From positions 1 through 62,874 of the forward strand of contig NZ_VAUO01000016.1 in assembly GCF_005796105.1 (NCBI RefSeq): DNA of 62,874 bases. The letters run 5' to 3'. This stretch comes from Pseudomonas mosselii (GTDB lineage Bacteria; Pseudomonadota; Gammaproteobacteria; Pseudomonadales; Pseudomonadaceae). The position numbers and the translations under genes were made by a program. Shown piece by piece: positions 17,454 through 26,346 of this stretch (its first letter is position 1; each line of letters opens with the position of its first letter). Under the pieces are notes generated by a model. That model saw only the letters and a list, made by a program, of their open reading frames with translations, was not told the origin of the DNA and ran no database searches.

Positions 17454-18464
17454 GTGAGCTTTACCCCCGCTAACCGTCTGTTTCCTGCCACCCGCCTGCG
17501 TCGCAATCGCCGGGATGAATTCTCCCGTCGCCTGGTTCGCGAGAATACCCTGACCGTCGACGACCTGATTTATCCGGTGTTCGTGCTCGATGGCGAAAAC
17601 CGCCGTGAGGCCGTGCCTTCCATGCCGGGTGTCGAACGCCTGTCGATCGACCTGCTGCTGGAAGCCGCGCAAGGTTGGGTGGCGCTGGGGATTCCGGCGC
17701 TGGCGCTGTTCCCGGTCACGCCGACCGAGAAGAAATCCCTCGACGGCGCTGAAGCCTGGAACCCGGACGGCATCGCCCAGCGCGCTACACGTGCCCTGCG
17801 TGCACGCTTCCCGGAACTGGGGGTGATCACCGATGTGGCACTTGACCCGTTCACCACCCACGGCCAGGACGGCATCCTCGATGAAGAGGGCTACGTTCAG
17901 AACGACATCACCGTCGAGGCCCTGGTACGTCAGGCACTGTCCCACGCTGAGGCCGGCGCCCAGGTGGTGGCTCCCTCGGACATGATGGACGGTCGCCTTG
18001 GCGCGATTCGCCAGGCCCTCGAAGAAGCCGGCTACGTCAACGTGCGCATCATGGCTTATTCGGCCAAGTACGCCAGCGCCTACTACGGCCCATTCCGCGA
18101 CGCGGTAGGCTCGGCGCTGAACCTGGGCAAGGCCAACAAGGCCTCTTATCAGATGGACCCGGCCAACAGCGACGAGGCCCTGCATGAAGTGGCCACCGAC
18201 CTCGCCGAAGGCGCCGACATGGTCATGGTCAAGCCGGGTATGCCGTATCTGGACATCGTTCACCGGGTCAAGGCCGAGTTCAAGGTGCCGACCTTCGCCT
18301 ACCAGGTCAGTGGCGAGTACGCCATGCACATGGCGGCGATCCAGAACGGCTGGCTCAGCGAGGCCGTGATCCTCGAATCCCTCACCGCATTCAAACGGGC
18401 AGGCGCCGATGGCATCCTGACCTATTTCGCCGTGCGTGCCGCTCAATTGATGAGAGGGCAGTAA
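17454..18464 (+). CDS. hemB: Delta-aminolevulinic acid dehydratase (porphobilinogen synthase)
   Basis: A 336-residue enzyme condensing two 5-aminolevulinate molecules to porphobilinogen in heme synthesis. The two active-site lysines are at K205 (AYSAKYAS) and K260 (MVKPGMPYLD), the same positions as in the Pseudomonas aeruginosa enzyme. The metal loop reads ALDPFTTHGQDG without the cysteine triad, so this is the Mg-dependent type rather than the Zn type. The start codon is GTG with CAGGAG 7 bases upstream. The gene is 20 bases upstream of ppk and probably co-transcribed with it. Confidence 0.97.
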   Translation: MSFTPANRLFPATRLRRNRRDEFSRRLVRENTLTVDDLIYPVFVLDGENRREAVPSMPGVERLSIDLLLEAAQGWVALGIPALALFPVTPTEKKSLDGAEAWNPDGIAQRATRALRARFPELGVITDVALDPFTTHGQDGILDEEGYVQNDITVEALVRQALSHAEAGAQVVAPSDMMDGRLGAIRQALEEAGYVNVRIMAYSAKYASAYYGPFRDAVGSALNLGKANKASYQMDPANSDEALHEVATDLAEGADMVMVKPGMPYLDIVHRVKAEFKVPTFAYQVSGEYAMHMAAIQNGWLSEAVILESLTAFKRAGADGILTYFAVRAAQLMRGQ

Positions 18465-18484
18465 CGCCCTCACAGGAACGTCAG

Positions 18485-20719
18485 ATGAATAACGAAGTGC
18501 TAACCCCTGTCGCGATCAAGGATGCCCAGGCCGTGCCCGAAGAGATGGTGCAGACCCCGCCGGACCTACCAGCCGCGCCTGCAGAGCCCGTGGTCGAGAC
18601 GCCAGCCCCTGCGCCGGCACCAGCCCCGGCGATCGTCGTGCCGGGCTTGGACGACAGCAGCCTGTACATTCATCGCGAGCTTTCGCAATTGCAGTTCAAC
18701 ATCCGCGTGCTGGAGCAGGCGCTGGATGAATCCTATCCGCTGCTCGAGCGCTTGAAGTTCCTGCTGATCTTCTCCAGCAACCTGGACGAGTTCTTCGAAA
18801 TCCGCGTGGCGGGGTTGAAGAAACAGATCAACTTCGCCCGCGAACAGGCCGGCGCCGACGGCTTGCAGCCGCACCAGGCGCTGGCGCGCATCAGTGAACT
18901 GGTGCATATCGAGGTGGAGCGTCAGTACGCGATCCTCAATGACGTCCTGCTACCGGAGCTGGAGAAGCACCAGATCCGCTTCATTCGCCGGCGTTACTGG
19001 ACGACCAAGCTCAAGACCTGGGTGCGCCGCTATTTCCGCGACGAGATTGCACCGATCATCACCCCGATCGGCCTCGACCCGACCCATCCGTTCCCGCTGC
19101 TGGTGAACAAGAGTCTCAACTTCATCGTGGAGCTCGAAGGTGTAGACGCCTTCGGGCGCGACTCGGGCCTGGCGATCATCCCGGCGCCGCGCCTGCTGCC
19201 GCGGGTGATCCGTGTGCCGGAAGAGGTCGGTGGGCCTGGCGACAACTATGTGTTCCTCTCCTCGATGATCCACGCCCACGCCGATGACCTGTTCCAGGGC
19301 ATGAAGGTGAAGGGGTGCTACCAGTTCCGCCTGACCCGTAACGCCGACCTGGCGCTGGATTCCGAGGAGGTCGATGACCTGGCCCGGGCCTTGCGCGGTG
19401 AGCTGTTCTCGCGCCGCTACGGTGACGCGGTGCGTCTTGAAGTGGCCGACACTTGCCCGAAACACCTGTCGGACTACCTGCTCAAGCAGTTCAGCCTGAG
19501 CGAGAGCGAGCTGTATCAGGTCAATGGCCCGGTCAACCTGACCCGTCTGTTCAGCATCACCGGGCTCGATAGCCACCCGGAGTTGCAGTACACGCCGTTC
19601 ACCCCAGCGATCCCCAAGCTGTTGCAGAACGCCGACAACATCTTCAGCGTGATCGGCAAGCAGGACATTCTGCTGATGCACCCATTCGAGTCCTTCACCC
19701 CGGTGATCGACCTGTTGCGCCAGGCCGCCAAGGACCCGCACGTGCTTGCCGTACGCCAGACCTTGTACCGTTCCGGTGCCAACTCCGAGATCGTCGACGC
19801 GTTGGTGGATGCGGCGCGCAACGGCAAGGAGGTCACCGCGGTGATCGAGCTGCGCGCGCGTTTCGATGAAGAGTCCAACCTGCAGATGGCCAGCCGCCTG
19901 CAAGCGGCGGGCGCCGTGGTGATCTACGGTGTGGTGGGCTTCAAGACCCACGCCAAGATGATGCTGATCCTGCGTCGCGAACAGGGTGAGATCGTGCGTT
20001 ACGCCCACTTGGGTACTGGCAACTACCACGCCGGCAACGCCCGTCTGTACACCGACTACAGCCTGCTGACCTCCGACGACGCCCTGACCGAAGACGTCGG
20101 CAAGCTGTTCAGCCAGTTGATCGGCATGGGCAAGACCTTGCGCATGAAGAAGCTGCTGCATGCGCCGTTCACCTTGAAGAAAGGCATGCTCGACATGATT
20201 GCCCGGGAGACCCAGTTCGCCCTGGAGGGCAAGCCTGCGCACATCATCGCCAAATTCAACTCGTTGACCGACGCGAAGGTGATCAAGGCGCTGTACAAGG
20301 CCAGCCAATCGGGCGTGCGCATCGACTTGGTGGTGCGTGGCATGTGCTGCCTGCGTCCAGGCATTGCCGGGGTGTCGCACAACATCCATGTACGTTCGAT
20401 CATTGGCCGCTTCCTCGAACATACCCGGGTGTTCTACTTCCTCAACGGTGGTGAGGAGCAGATCTACCTGTCCAGCGCCGACTGGATGGAACGCAACCTC
20501 GACAAGCGCGTCGAGACCTGCTTCCCGGTGGAAGGCAAGAAGCTCTTGCTGCGGGTGAAAAAGGAGCTTGAAGGCTACCTGACCGACAACACCCAGGCCT
20601 GGACGCTGCAACCGGACGGGCGCTATGTGCGCAGTACGCCGACGGGTAACCAGAACCCCCGCAGTGCCCAGTCGACATTGCTCGAGCGCCTGAGCAATCC
20701 GGTGTTGAACGTTCGGTAG
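18485..20719 (+). CDS. ppk: Polyphosphate kinase 1
   Basis: A 744-residue PPK1 that reversibly builds polyphosphate from ATP. After an N-terminal extension rich in Pro and Ala (residues about 25-50, PAPAPAPAPA), the canonical core starts with YIHRELSQLQFNIRVLEQA. The two catalytic histidine segments are present: GFKTHAKMM and RYAHLGTGNYH. The C-terminal PLD-like half contains FLNGGEEQIYLSSADWMERNLD. The Pro/Ala extension is longer than in E. coli PPK. It lies directly downstream of hemB and converges on ppx across a REP-rich gap; in many enterobacteria ppk and ppx form an operon. Confidence 0.97.
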   Translation: MNNEVLTPVAIKDAQAVPEEMVQTPPDLPAAPAEPVVETPAPAPAPAPAIVVPGLDDSSLYIHRELSQLQFNIRVLEQALDESYPLLERLKFLLIFSSNLDEFFEIRVAGLKKQINFAREQAGADGLQPHQALARISELVHIEVERQYAILNDVLLPELEKHQIRFIRRRYWTTKLKTWVRRYFRDEIAPIITPIGLDPTHPFPLLVNKSLNFIVELEGVDAFGRDSGLAIIPAPRLLPRVIRVPEEVGGPGDNYVFLSSMIHAHADDLFQGMKVKGCYQFRLTRNADLALDSEEVDDLARALRGELFSRRYGDAVRLEVADTCPKHLSDYLLKQFSLSESELYQVNGPVNLTRLFSITGLDSHPELQYTPFTPAIPKLLQNADNIFSVIGKQDILLMHPFESFTPVIDLLRQAAKDPHVLAVRQTLYRSGANSEIVDALVDAARNGKEVTAVIELRARFDEESNLQMASRLQAAGAVVIYGVVGFKTHAKMMLILRREQGEIVRYAHLGTGNYHAGNARLYTDYSLLTSDDALTEDVGKLFSQLIGMGKTLRMKKLLHAPFTLKKGMLDMIARETQFALEGKPAHIIAKFNSLTDAKVIKALYKASQSGVRIDLVVRGMCCLRPGIAGVSHNIHVRSIIGRFLEHTRVFYFLNGGEEQIYLSSADWMERNLDKRVETCFPVEGKKLLLRVKKELEGYLTDNTQAWTLQPDGRYVRSTPTGNQNPRSAQSTLLERLSNPVLNVR

Positions 20720-20730
20720 GGGTGAGGCTG

Positions 20731-20750
20731 GGGCCGCTTTGCGGCCCTTT
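20731..20750 (+). terminator. Terminator after ppk
   Basis: GGGCCGC-TTT-GCGGCCC followed by TTT begins 11 bases after the ppk stop. The right arm merges into a REP-like sequence (TTCGCGGCACAAGGCCGC). Confidence 0.65.
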
Positions 20751-21031
20751 CGCGGCACAAGGCCGCTCTCATAGAACTACACATAACTTGTTGATTTAGC
20801 GAGGACCTGTGGGAGCGGGTTTACCCGCGAACACCGGCGAAGCCGGTGCCATATACCGAGTCGCCTGCTTCGCGGGCAAGCCCGCTCCCACAGGGTACGC
20901 GGCGCGCTTGCGAAATCAGTTCTCTGCGCGACAGCGCAGCCCAAAGGGCTGGGTGATCTCCTACAGGGAACCGCGATCCTTGTAGGAGCGGCCTTGTGCC
21001 GCGAAAGGGCTGCAAAGCAGCCCCCATAACG
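20742..21031. repeat. REP/BIME cluster between ppk and ppx
   Basis: Nearly the whole 315-bp gap is repeats. It contains a REP remnant (20742-20775), an inverted REP pair at 20807-20896 (GGAGCGGGTTTACCCGCGAA facing TTCGCGGGCAAGCCCGCTCC), the 77-bp dispersed repeat at 20884-20960, and another REP (20980-21025, TGTAGGAGCGGCCTTGTG). No ORF or RNA gene was recognised inside. Confidence 0.88.
20884..20960. repeat. Dispersed ~77-bp repeat, copy B
   Basis: This differs from copy A at about four positions and from copy C at about two. It is fused directly to the right end of a REP palindrome. It contains hairpins CTGCGC-GACA-GCGCAG and AGCCC-AAA-GGGCT. Confidence 0.88.
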
Positions 21032-21034
21032 CGA

Positions 21035-22537
21035 TTACCTGACACTAAGCACAAAGTTGACCCGTGCCAACCACTCCGCCTCGTTGGCGAAGTCGGCTTG
21101 GGTCAGCTGGTTTTTTTCAAGCCAGCCGTCCGGGAAAACCACTTCCAGGCTGTTCTCGCCCGCTTTCAACTCCACCTTCGGCATCTGCTGGGTGCCGCGG
21201 ATATGGTGGAACAGAATGGCAAAGCGCAGCAGTACGCACAGGCGAATCAGTTGCACGCTCTCATCGCCGAGTTCGTTGAACCTGTCCTTGGGAATATTGC
21301 GGCGGTGGCCACGTACCAGCAGCGCCATCATCTGCTGCTCTTCACGGGAGAAACCGGCCAAGTCGGAGTGCTCGATCAGGTAGGCACCGTGTTTGTGGTA
21401 GTGGTAGTGGGCGATATCCAGCCCGACTTCATGGATTTTCGCTGCCCATCCCAGTAGATCGCGCCAGTTGCCTTCCTCCAGCCCCCAGGCTTCAGCCACC
21501 TGGTCAAAGGCGTGCAATGCCTTGCGCTCCACGCGCGCGGCCTGGCCCTGGTCGACGTGGTAGCGCTCCATCAGCGAATTGAGCGTGCGCTCGCGCACGT
21601 CCTCGTGGTGGTGGCGCCCCAGCAGGTCGAACAACACACCTTCGCGCAGCGCGCCGTCGCAGTGGTCCATGCGCTGTAGTTCGAGGGCATCGAAGATGGC
21701 TTCGAGGATTGCCAGGCCTGCTGGGAAGATCGTCCTGCGGTCGGGTTTGACGCCTTCGAAGTCGATCTTGTCGGTGTCGCCGAGCTTGAACAGTTTGCGT
21801 TTGACCCAGGCCAGGCCCTCTGCATTGACCTCGCCGTTACCCAAGCCACCGGCCTTGATCGCGGCACCAATGGCGCGGATGGTCCCGGACGAGCCGATGG
21901 CCTCGTCCCAGGTCAGGCGGTGCAGGGCGTTCTCGATACTCATCAACTCCAGGCGGGCGGCGGTGTAAGCCTGGGCATAGCGCGCCGGGGTGATCTTGCC
22001 GTCGCGGAAATAGCGCTGGGTAAAGCTCACACAGCCCATCTGCAGGCTTTCGCGCAGCAGCGGCTCGAAGCGCTGGCCAATGATGAACTCGGTACTGCCG
22101 CCGCCGATGTCAGCCACCAGGCGTTTGCCTGGGTTGTCGGCCAGGGTGTGCGAAACCCCGAGGTAAATCAGGCGCGCCTCTTCTCGGCCGGAGATGACCT
22201 CAACCGGATGCCCCAGGATAGCCTCGGCGCGCTGGATGAACTCATTGCGGTTGCGGGCCTCGCGCAGGGCGTTGGTGCCCACGATGCGGACAGCGCCTGC
22301 GGGCATGCCGTTGATCAGCTGGGCAAAGCGCTTGAGGCACTCAAGGCCGCGCTGCATGGCTTCTTCGCTGAGATGGCGCTCTTCGTTGATGCCAGCGGCC
22401 AGTTGAACCTTCTCCCCCAGCCGCTCGAGAATACGAATCTCGGTATGGTGGGCTTTGGCCACGACCATGTGGAAGCTGTTGGAGCCAAGGTCGATGGCAG
22501 CGATCAGAGACAGGTTCTTCGCGGTGGTATGCGGCAT
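21035..22537 (-). CDS. ppx: Exopolyphosphatase
   Basis: A 500-residue ASKHA-fold exopolyphosphatase (Ppx/GppA) that releases phosphate from polyphosphate ends. Diagnostic segments are AAIDLGSNSFHMVVA near the N-terminus, the ADIGGGSTEFIIG phosphate loop, EEARLIYLGVSHT, and a C-terminal HD-like region (AAKIHEVGLDIAHYHYHKHG). The start at 22537 (MPHTTAKN) gives the normal length; the frame extends 29 codons further with no family support. It opposes ppk across a repeat cluster, so the two are separate transcription units here. Confidence 0.96.
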   Translation of the reverse strand: MPHTTAKNLSLIAAIDLGSNSFHMVVAKAHHTEIRILERLGEKVQLAAGINEERHLSEEAMQRGLECLKRFAQLINGMPAGAVRIVGTNALREARNRNEFIQRAEAILGHPVEVISGREEARLIYLGVSHTLADNPGKRLVADIGGGSTEFIIGQRFEPLLRESLQMGCVSFTQRYFRDGKITPARYAQAYTAARLELMSIENALHRLTWDEAIGSSGTIRAIGAAIKAGGLGNGEVNAEGLAWVKRKLFKLGDTDKIDFEGVKPDRRTIFPAGLAILEAIFDALELQRMDHCDGALREGVLFDLLGRHHHEDVRERTLNSLMERYHVDQGQAARVERKALHAFDQVAEAWGLEEGNWRDLLGWAAKIHEVGLDIAHYHYHKHGAYLIEHSDLAGFSREEQQMMALLVRGHRRNIPKDRFNELGDESVQLIRLCVLLRFAILFHHIRGTQQMPKVELKAGENSLEVVFPDGWLEKNQLTQADFANEAEWLARVNFVLSVR

Positions 22538-22778
22538 GATCTGGATGTTCTCGGTCGTTAACCCGGCAATCGTGCCACGATCGTGGCCATACGCCAACGC
22601 GCGGCATCGCCGGGCTTGATACATGGCAACGTCGTAGCAATGCTATGACAGACACATGACAGTTTCGATTCGTGGCGTCTTGCTCAACTATAGATACACT
22701 CAATCGCTTGTGGCTTCCTGTCGCGCGAGGGTGCGGCTATGATGGGCAACGTTTTTTGCTTACGACCTGGAGATATCC

Positions 22779-23108
22779 ATGAGCAGCGATCTTATCAAAC
22801 ATGTCACTGACGCCAGCTTCGAAGCCGAAGTACTGAAGGCCGAGGGCGCGGTGCTGGTCGACTACTGGGCTGAATGGTGCGGCCCATGCAAGATGATCGC
22901 GCCTGTGCTGGACGACATCGCCGCCGAGTATCAAGGCAAGGTGACCATCGCCAAGCTGAACATCGATGAAAACCAGGAGACTCCTGGCAAGCACGGTGTA
23001 CGTGGTATCCCGACCCTGATGCTGTTCAAGAACGGCAACGTCGAGGCCACCAAGGTCGGCGCGTTGTCCAAGTCGCAGCTCAAGGCGTTCCTCGACGCCA
23101 ACCTGTGA
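22779..23108 (+). CDS. trxA: Thioredoxin 1
   Basis: A 109-residue classical thioredoxin reducing protein disulfides in the cytoplasm. The active site WCGPCK has C34 and C37, and the cis-proline loop RGIPTLMLF is present. The length matches E. coli TrxA. A GGAG lies just upstream of the ATG. It is a single gene with its own terminator and precedes rho, an order conserved in many gammaproteobacteria. Confidence 0.98.
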   Translation: MSSDLIKHVTDASFEAEVLKAEGAVLVDYWAEWCGPCKMIAPVLDDIAAEYQGKVTIAKLNIDENQETPGKHGVRGIPTLMLFKNGNVEATKVGALSKSQLKAFLDANL

Positions 23109-23115
23109 TGTGAAG

Positions 23116-23145
23116 AAGCCCCGCAAATGCGGGGCTTTTCTTTTA
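23116..23145 (+). terminator. Rho-independent terminator of trxA
   Basis: AAGCCCCGC (23116-23124), loop AAAT, GCGGGGCTT (23129-23137), then a T-rich tail (TTCTTTTATT). A classical intrinsic terminator 7 bases after the trxA stop. Confidence 0.93.
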
Positions 23146-23220
23146 TTGACGTAGGACATTTCTGCGGAGGCAGGCACGCCCCAGAATATGGGCCTCTTGG
23201 ACAAAAACGGGCCGACGACC

Positions 23221-23319
23221 ATGGCCAAAACCACTAGACGTCGAAAAAAGCAAGTGTTACATTCGGCCTCGCACTGCTTCTCCAGTGCCCTCTGCACGCC
23301 GTCGCCGAAGCATCCCTAA
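23221..23319 (+). CDS. Candidate 32-residue leader peptide in the rho 5' region
   Basis: An ORF of 32 codons with a basic start (MAKTTRRRKKQVLHS) ends at TAA 23317-23319, 99 bases before rho. It has no convincing Shine-Dalgarno sequence. E. coli annotates a similarly sized rhoL leader ORF before rho, but sequence similarity is not evident. The remaining leader (23146-23418) is rich in C and T near its end (CTTCTCCCCTTCTTAC). It could equally be random. Confidence 0.25.
   Translation: MAKTTRRRKKQVLHSASHCFSSALCTPSPKHP
23234..23261 (+). promoter_or_regulatory. Possible rho promoter
   Basis: TAGACG (23234) and TTACAT (23256) are spaced 16 bases, which would give a leader of roughly 150 bases before the rho ATG. 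The match to consensus is weak. Confidence 0.22.
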
Positions 23320-23418
23320 TTCGAATCAGTACGCGATCCTGTCGCCATCTAGCGGCGCGGCCTCATTAAGCCAAATGCTTAACTTCTCCCCTTCTTACAT
23401 GATTACGTCATTCCCCTT

Positions 23419-24678
23419 ATGAATCTCACTGAACTCAAGCAAAAGCCGATTACCGATCTTTTGGAAATGGCCGAACAGATGGGCATCGAAAACATGGCCC
23501 GTTCGCGCAAACAGGACGTGATTTTCGCCCTGCTGAAAAAGCATGCGAAGAGCGGCGAAGAGATTTCGGGTGACGGCGTGCTGGAGATTCTCCAGGATGG
23601 TTTCGGTTTCCTGCGCTCGGCAGATGCCTCTTACCTGGCCGGCCCTGACGACATCTACGTCTCGCCCAGCCAGATCCGTCGCTTCAACCTGCGCACCGGC
23701 GATACCATCGTCGGCAAGATCCGCCCGCCGAAGGAAGGGGAACGTTACTTCGCCCTGCTGAAAGTCGATACCATCAACTTCGACCGTCCAGAAAACGCGA
23801 AGAACAAGATCCTGTTCGAAAACCTGACGCCGCTGTTCCCGAACAAGCGCCTGAAGATGGAAGCCGGTAACGGCTCCACCGAAGACCTCACCGGCCGTGT
23901 CATCGACCTGTGCGCTCCAATTGGCAAGGGCCAGCGTGGCCTGATCGTCGCGCCGCCGAAAGCCGGTAAGACGATCATGCTGCAGAACATCGCGGCCAAC
24001 ATCACCCGCAACAACCCCGAGTGCCACCTGATCGTTCTGCTGATCGACGAGCGCCCGGAAGAAGTGACCGAAATGCAGCGCACCGTGCGCGGCGAAGTGG
24101 TCGCCTCGACCTTTGACGAGCCGCCGACTCGCCACGTGCAGGTCGCCGAAATGGTGATCGAGAAGGCCAAGCGCCTGGTTGAGCACAAGAAGGACGTGGT
24201 CATCCTGCTCGATTCCATCACCCGTCTGGCGCGTGCCTACAACACCGTGATCCCGAGTTCTGGCAAGGTCCTGACCGGTGGTGTCGACGCCCACGCCCTG
24301 GAGAAGCCGAAGCGCTTCTTCGGTGCCGCTCGTAACATCGAGGAAGGCGGTTCGTTGACCATCATCGCCACCGCGCTGGTCGAGACCGGTTCGAAGATGG
24401 ACGAGGTCATCTACGAAGAGTTCAAGGGTACTGGCAACATGGAGCTGCCACTGGATCGCCGCATCGCCGAAAAGCGTGTGTTCCCGGCCATCAACATCAA
24501 CAAGTCCGGTACCCGCCGCGAAGAGCTGCTGACCGCTGACGACGAACTGCAGCGTATGTGGATCCTGCGCAAGCTGCTGCACCCGATGGACGAAATTGCC
24601 GCCATCGAGTTCCTGGTCGACAAGCTCAAGCAGACCAAGACCAACGATGAGTTCTTCCTATCGATGAAACGTAAGTAA
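23419..24678 (+). CDS. rho: Transcription termination factor Rho
   Basis: A 419-residue hexameric RNA helicase, the same length as E. coli Rho. The N-terminus (MNLTELKQKPITDLLEMAEQ) and RNA-binding cold-shock fold (LEILQDGFGFLRSADASYL) are present. The Walker A P-loop APPKAGKT has K184, as in E. coli. The Q-loop/R-loop region (SGKVLTGGVDAHALEKPKRFFGAARN) is intact. A long leader (310 bases after trxA) suggests autoregulation by attenuation, known for E. coli rho. No strong ribosome site is seen right before the ATG. Confidence 0.98.
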   Translation: MNLTELKQKPITDLLEMAEQMGIENMARSRKQDVIFALLKKHAKSGEEISGDGVLEILQDGFGFLRSADASYLAGPDDIYVSPSQIRRFNLRTGDTIVGKIRPPKEGERYFALLKVDTINFDRPENAKNKILFENLTPLFPNKRLKMEAGNGSTEDLTGRVIDLCAPIGKGQRGLIVAPPKAGKTIMLQNIAANITRNNPECHLIVLLIDERPEEVTEMQRTVRGEVVASTFDEPPTRHVQVAEMVIEKAKRLVEHKKDVVILLDSITRLARAYNTVIPSSGKVLTGGVDAHALEKPKRFFGAARNIEEGGSLTIIATALVETGSKMDEVIYEEFKGTGNMELPLDRRIAEKRVFPAININKSGTRREELLTADDELQRMWILRKLLHPMDEIAAIEFLVDKLKQTKTNDEFFLSMKRK

Positions 24679-24700
24679 GCGTTTCAGACCGGTATTGATT

Positions 24701-24801
24701 GGGGCTGCTTCGCAGCCCATCGCGGCGCAAGGCCGCTCCTACAGGGCAACGTGTCATCCTGTAGGAGCGGCCTTGTGTCGTGATGGGCACGAAGCAGCCC
24801 C
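24701..24801. repeat. Long REP inverted pair after rho
   Basis: Two REP units face each other: GGGGCTGCTTCGCAGCCC with GGCCGCTCCTACAGG on the left, and CCTGTAGGAGCGGCC with GAAGCAGCCCC on the right. They form an imperfect ~100-bp palindrome that can act as the rho transcript end. Confidence 0.87.
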
Positions 24802-24879
24802 AAGTCATTTTTGGCCTTTACCCCCTCAACGGCGCTACACTCTGTCCCCCGACCGACATGCCCCACACGAGGCCCTTGC

Positions 24880-26346
24880 ATGCAGTATCGCGATTTGCGC
24901 GACTTCATCCGTGGCCTGGAACAGCGCGGTGAACTCAAGCGCATCCAGGTTCCCATCTCGCCTGTTCTGGAAATGACCGAAGTCTGCGACCGCACCCTGC
25001 GCGCCAAGGGCCCGGCGTTGCTGTTCGAAAAGCCCACCGGCTTCGACATGCCGGTGCTCGGCAACCTGTTCGGCACCCCCGAGCGCGTGGCTATGGGCAT
25101 GGGCGCCGAGTCGGTCGAAGAATTGCGCGAAATCGGTAAACTCCTGGCCTTTCTCAAGGAGCCCGAGCCGCCCAAGGGGCTGAAGGACGCCTGGTCCAAG
25201 CTGCCGATCTTCAAGAAGGTCGTGTCCATGGCGCCCAAGGTGGTCAAGGACGCGGTGTGCCAGGAAGTGGTGGTGCAGGGGGAGGACGTCGACCTTGCTC
25301 AGTTGCCAATCCAGCACTGCTGGCCTGGTGACGTGGCTCCCTTGATCACCTGGGGCCTGACCGTCACCCGCGGCCCGAACAAAGACCGCCAGAATCTGGG
25401 TATCTATCGCCAGCAGGTGATTGGCCGCAACAAGGTGATCATGCGTTGGCTCAGCCATCGCGGCGGCGCGCTGGACTACCGCGAATGGTGCGAGAAGCAC
25501 CCAGGCCAGCCGTTCCCGGTGGCCGTGGCCCTGGGCGCTGACCCCGCGACTATCCTGGGCGCCGTCACCCCGGTGCCGGACACCCTGTCCGAGTACGCCT
25601 TCGCTGGCCTGTTGCGCGGCAACCGGACCGAGCTGGTCAAGTGTCGCGGCAGCGACCTGCAAGTGCCGGCCACTGCCGAGATCATCCTCGAAGGCGTGAT
25701 CCATCCCGGCGAAATGGCCCCTGAAGGCCCGTATGGCGATCACACCGGCTACTACAACGAGGTGGACAGCTTCCCGGTGTTCACCGTCGAGCGTATCACT
25801 CACCGACAAAAGCCGATCTACCACAGCACCTACACCGGCCGACCGCCGGATGAGCCGGCGATCCTGGGTGTGGCGCTGAACGAAGTGTTCGTACCAATCC
25901 TGCAAAAGCAGTTCCCTGAAATCGTCGATTTCTACCTGCCGCCGGAGGGTTGCTCGTACCGCATGGCGGTGGTGACCATGAAGAAGCAGTACCCCGGTCA
26001 CGCCAAGCGCGTAATGCTGGGTGTGTGGTCGTTCCTGCGACAGTTCATGTACACCAAGTTCGTTATCGTCACCGACGACGACATCAATGCCCGCGACTGG
26101 AACGACGTGATCTGGGCCATCACCACGCGCATGGACCCCAAGCGTGATACGGTGATGATCGACAACACGCCCATCGACTACCTCGATTTCGCATCGCCGG
26201 TATCGGGGCTGGGGTCGAAGATGGGCCTGGACGCCACGCACAAATGGCCGGGCGAAACTACGCGTGAATGGGGGCGCGCCATCGTCAAGGACGAGGCCGT
26301 CACCCGCCGTATCGATGAGCTGTGGGATCAGTTGGGAATAGATTGA
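24880..26346 (+). CDS. ubiD: 4-hydroxy-3-polyprenylbenzoate decarboxylase
   Basis: A 488-residue UbiD-family decarboxylase that uses prenylated FMN (made by UbiX) in ubiquinone synthesis. It begins MQYRDLRDFIRGLEQRGELKRI, the standard N-terminus. It contains the prFMN/metal region (NLGIYRQQVIGRNKVIMRW, EGPYGDHTGYYN) and the C-terminal DATHKWPGE segment. The start at 24880 has CGAGG upstream and matches family length; the frame upstream to 24811 runs in from the REP region. The stop overlaps the start of the next gene by one base. Confidence 0.97.
   Translation: MQYRDLRDFIRGLEQRGELKRIQVPISPVLEMTEVCDRTLRAKGPALLFEKPTGFDMPVLGNLFGTPERVAMGMGAESVEELREIGKLLAFLKEPEPPKGLKDAWSKLPIFKKVVSMAPKVVKDAVCQEVVVQGEDVDLAQLPIQHCWPGDVAPLITWGLTVTRGPNKDRQNLGIYRQQVIGRNKVIMRWLSHRGGALDYREWCEKHPGQPFPVAVALGADPATILGAVTPVPDTLSEYAFAGLLRGNRTELVKCRGSDLQVPATAEIILEGVIHPGEMAPEGPYGDHTGYYNEVDSFPVFTVERITHRQKPIYHSTYTGRPPDEPAILGVALNEVFVPILQKQFPEIVDFYLPPEGCSYRMAVVTMKKQYPGHAKRVMLGVWSFLRQFMYTKFVIVTDDDINARDWNDVIWAITTRMDPKRDTVMIDNTPIDYLDFASPVSGLGSKMGLDATHKWPGETTREWGRAIVKDEAVTRRIDELWDQLGID

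Noticed and set aside
26322..26345. Upstream start for the ferredoxin-reductase gene overlapping ubiD
   Set aside because: The ATG at 26346 in the TGATG junction gives the standard N-terminus (MQVTLQPSG); the upstream GTG-type start adds eight unsupported residues.
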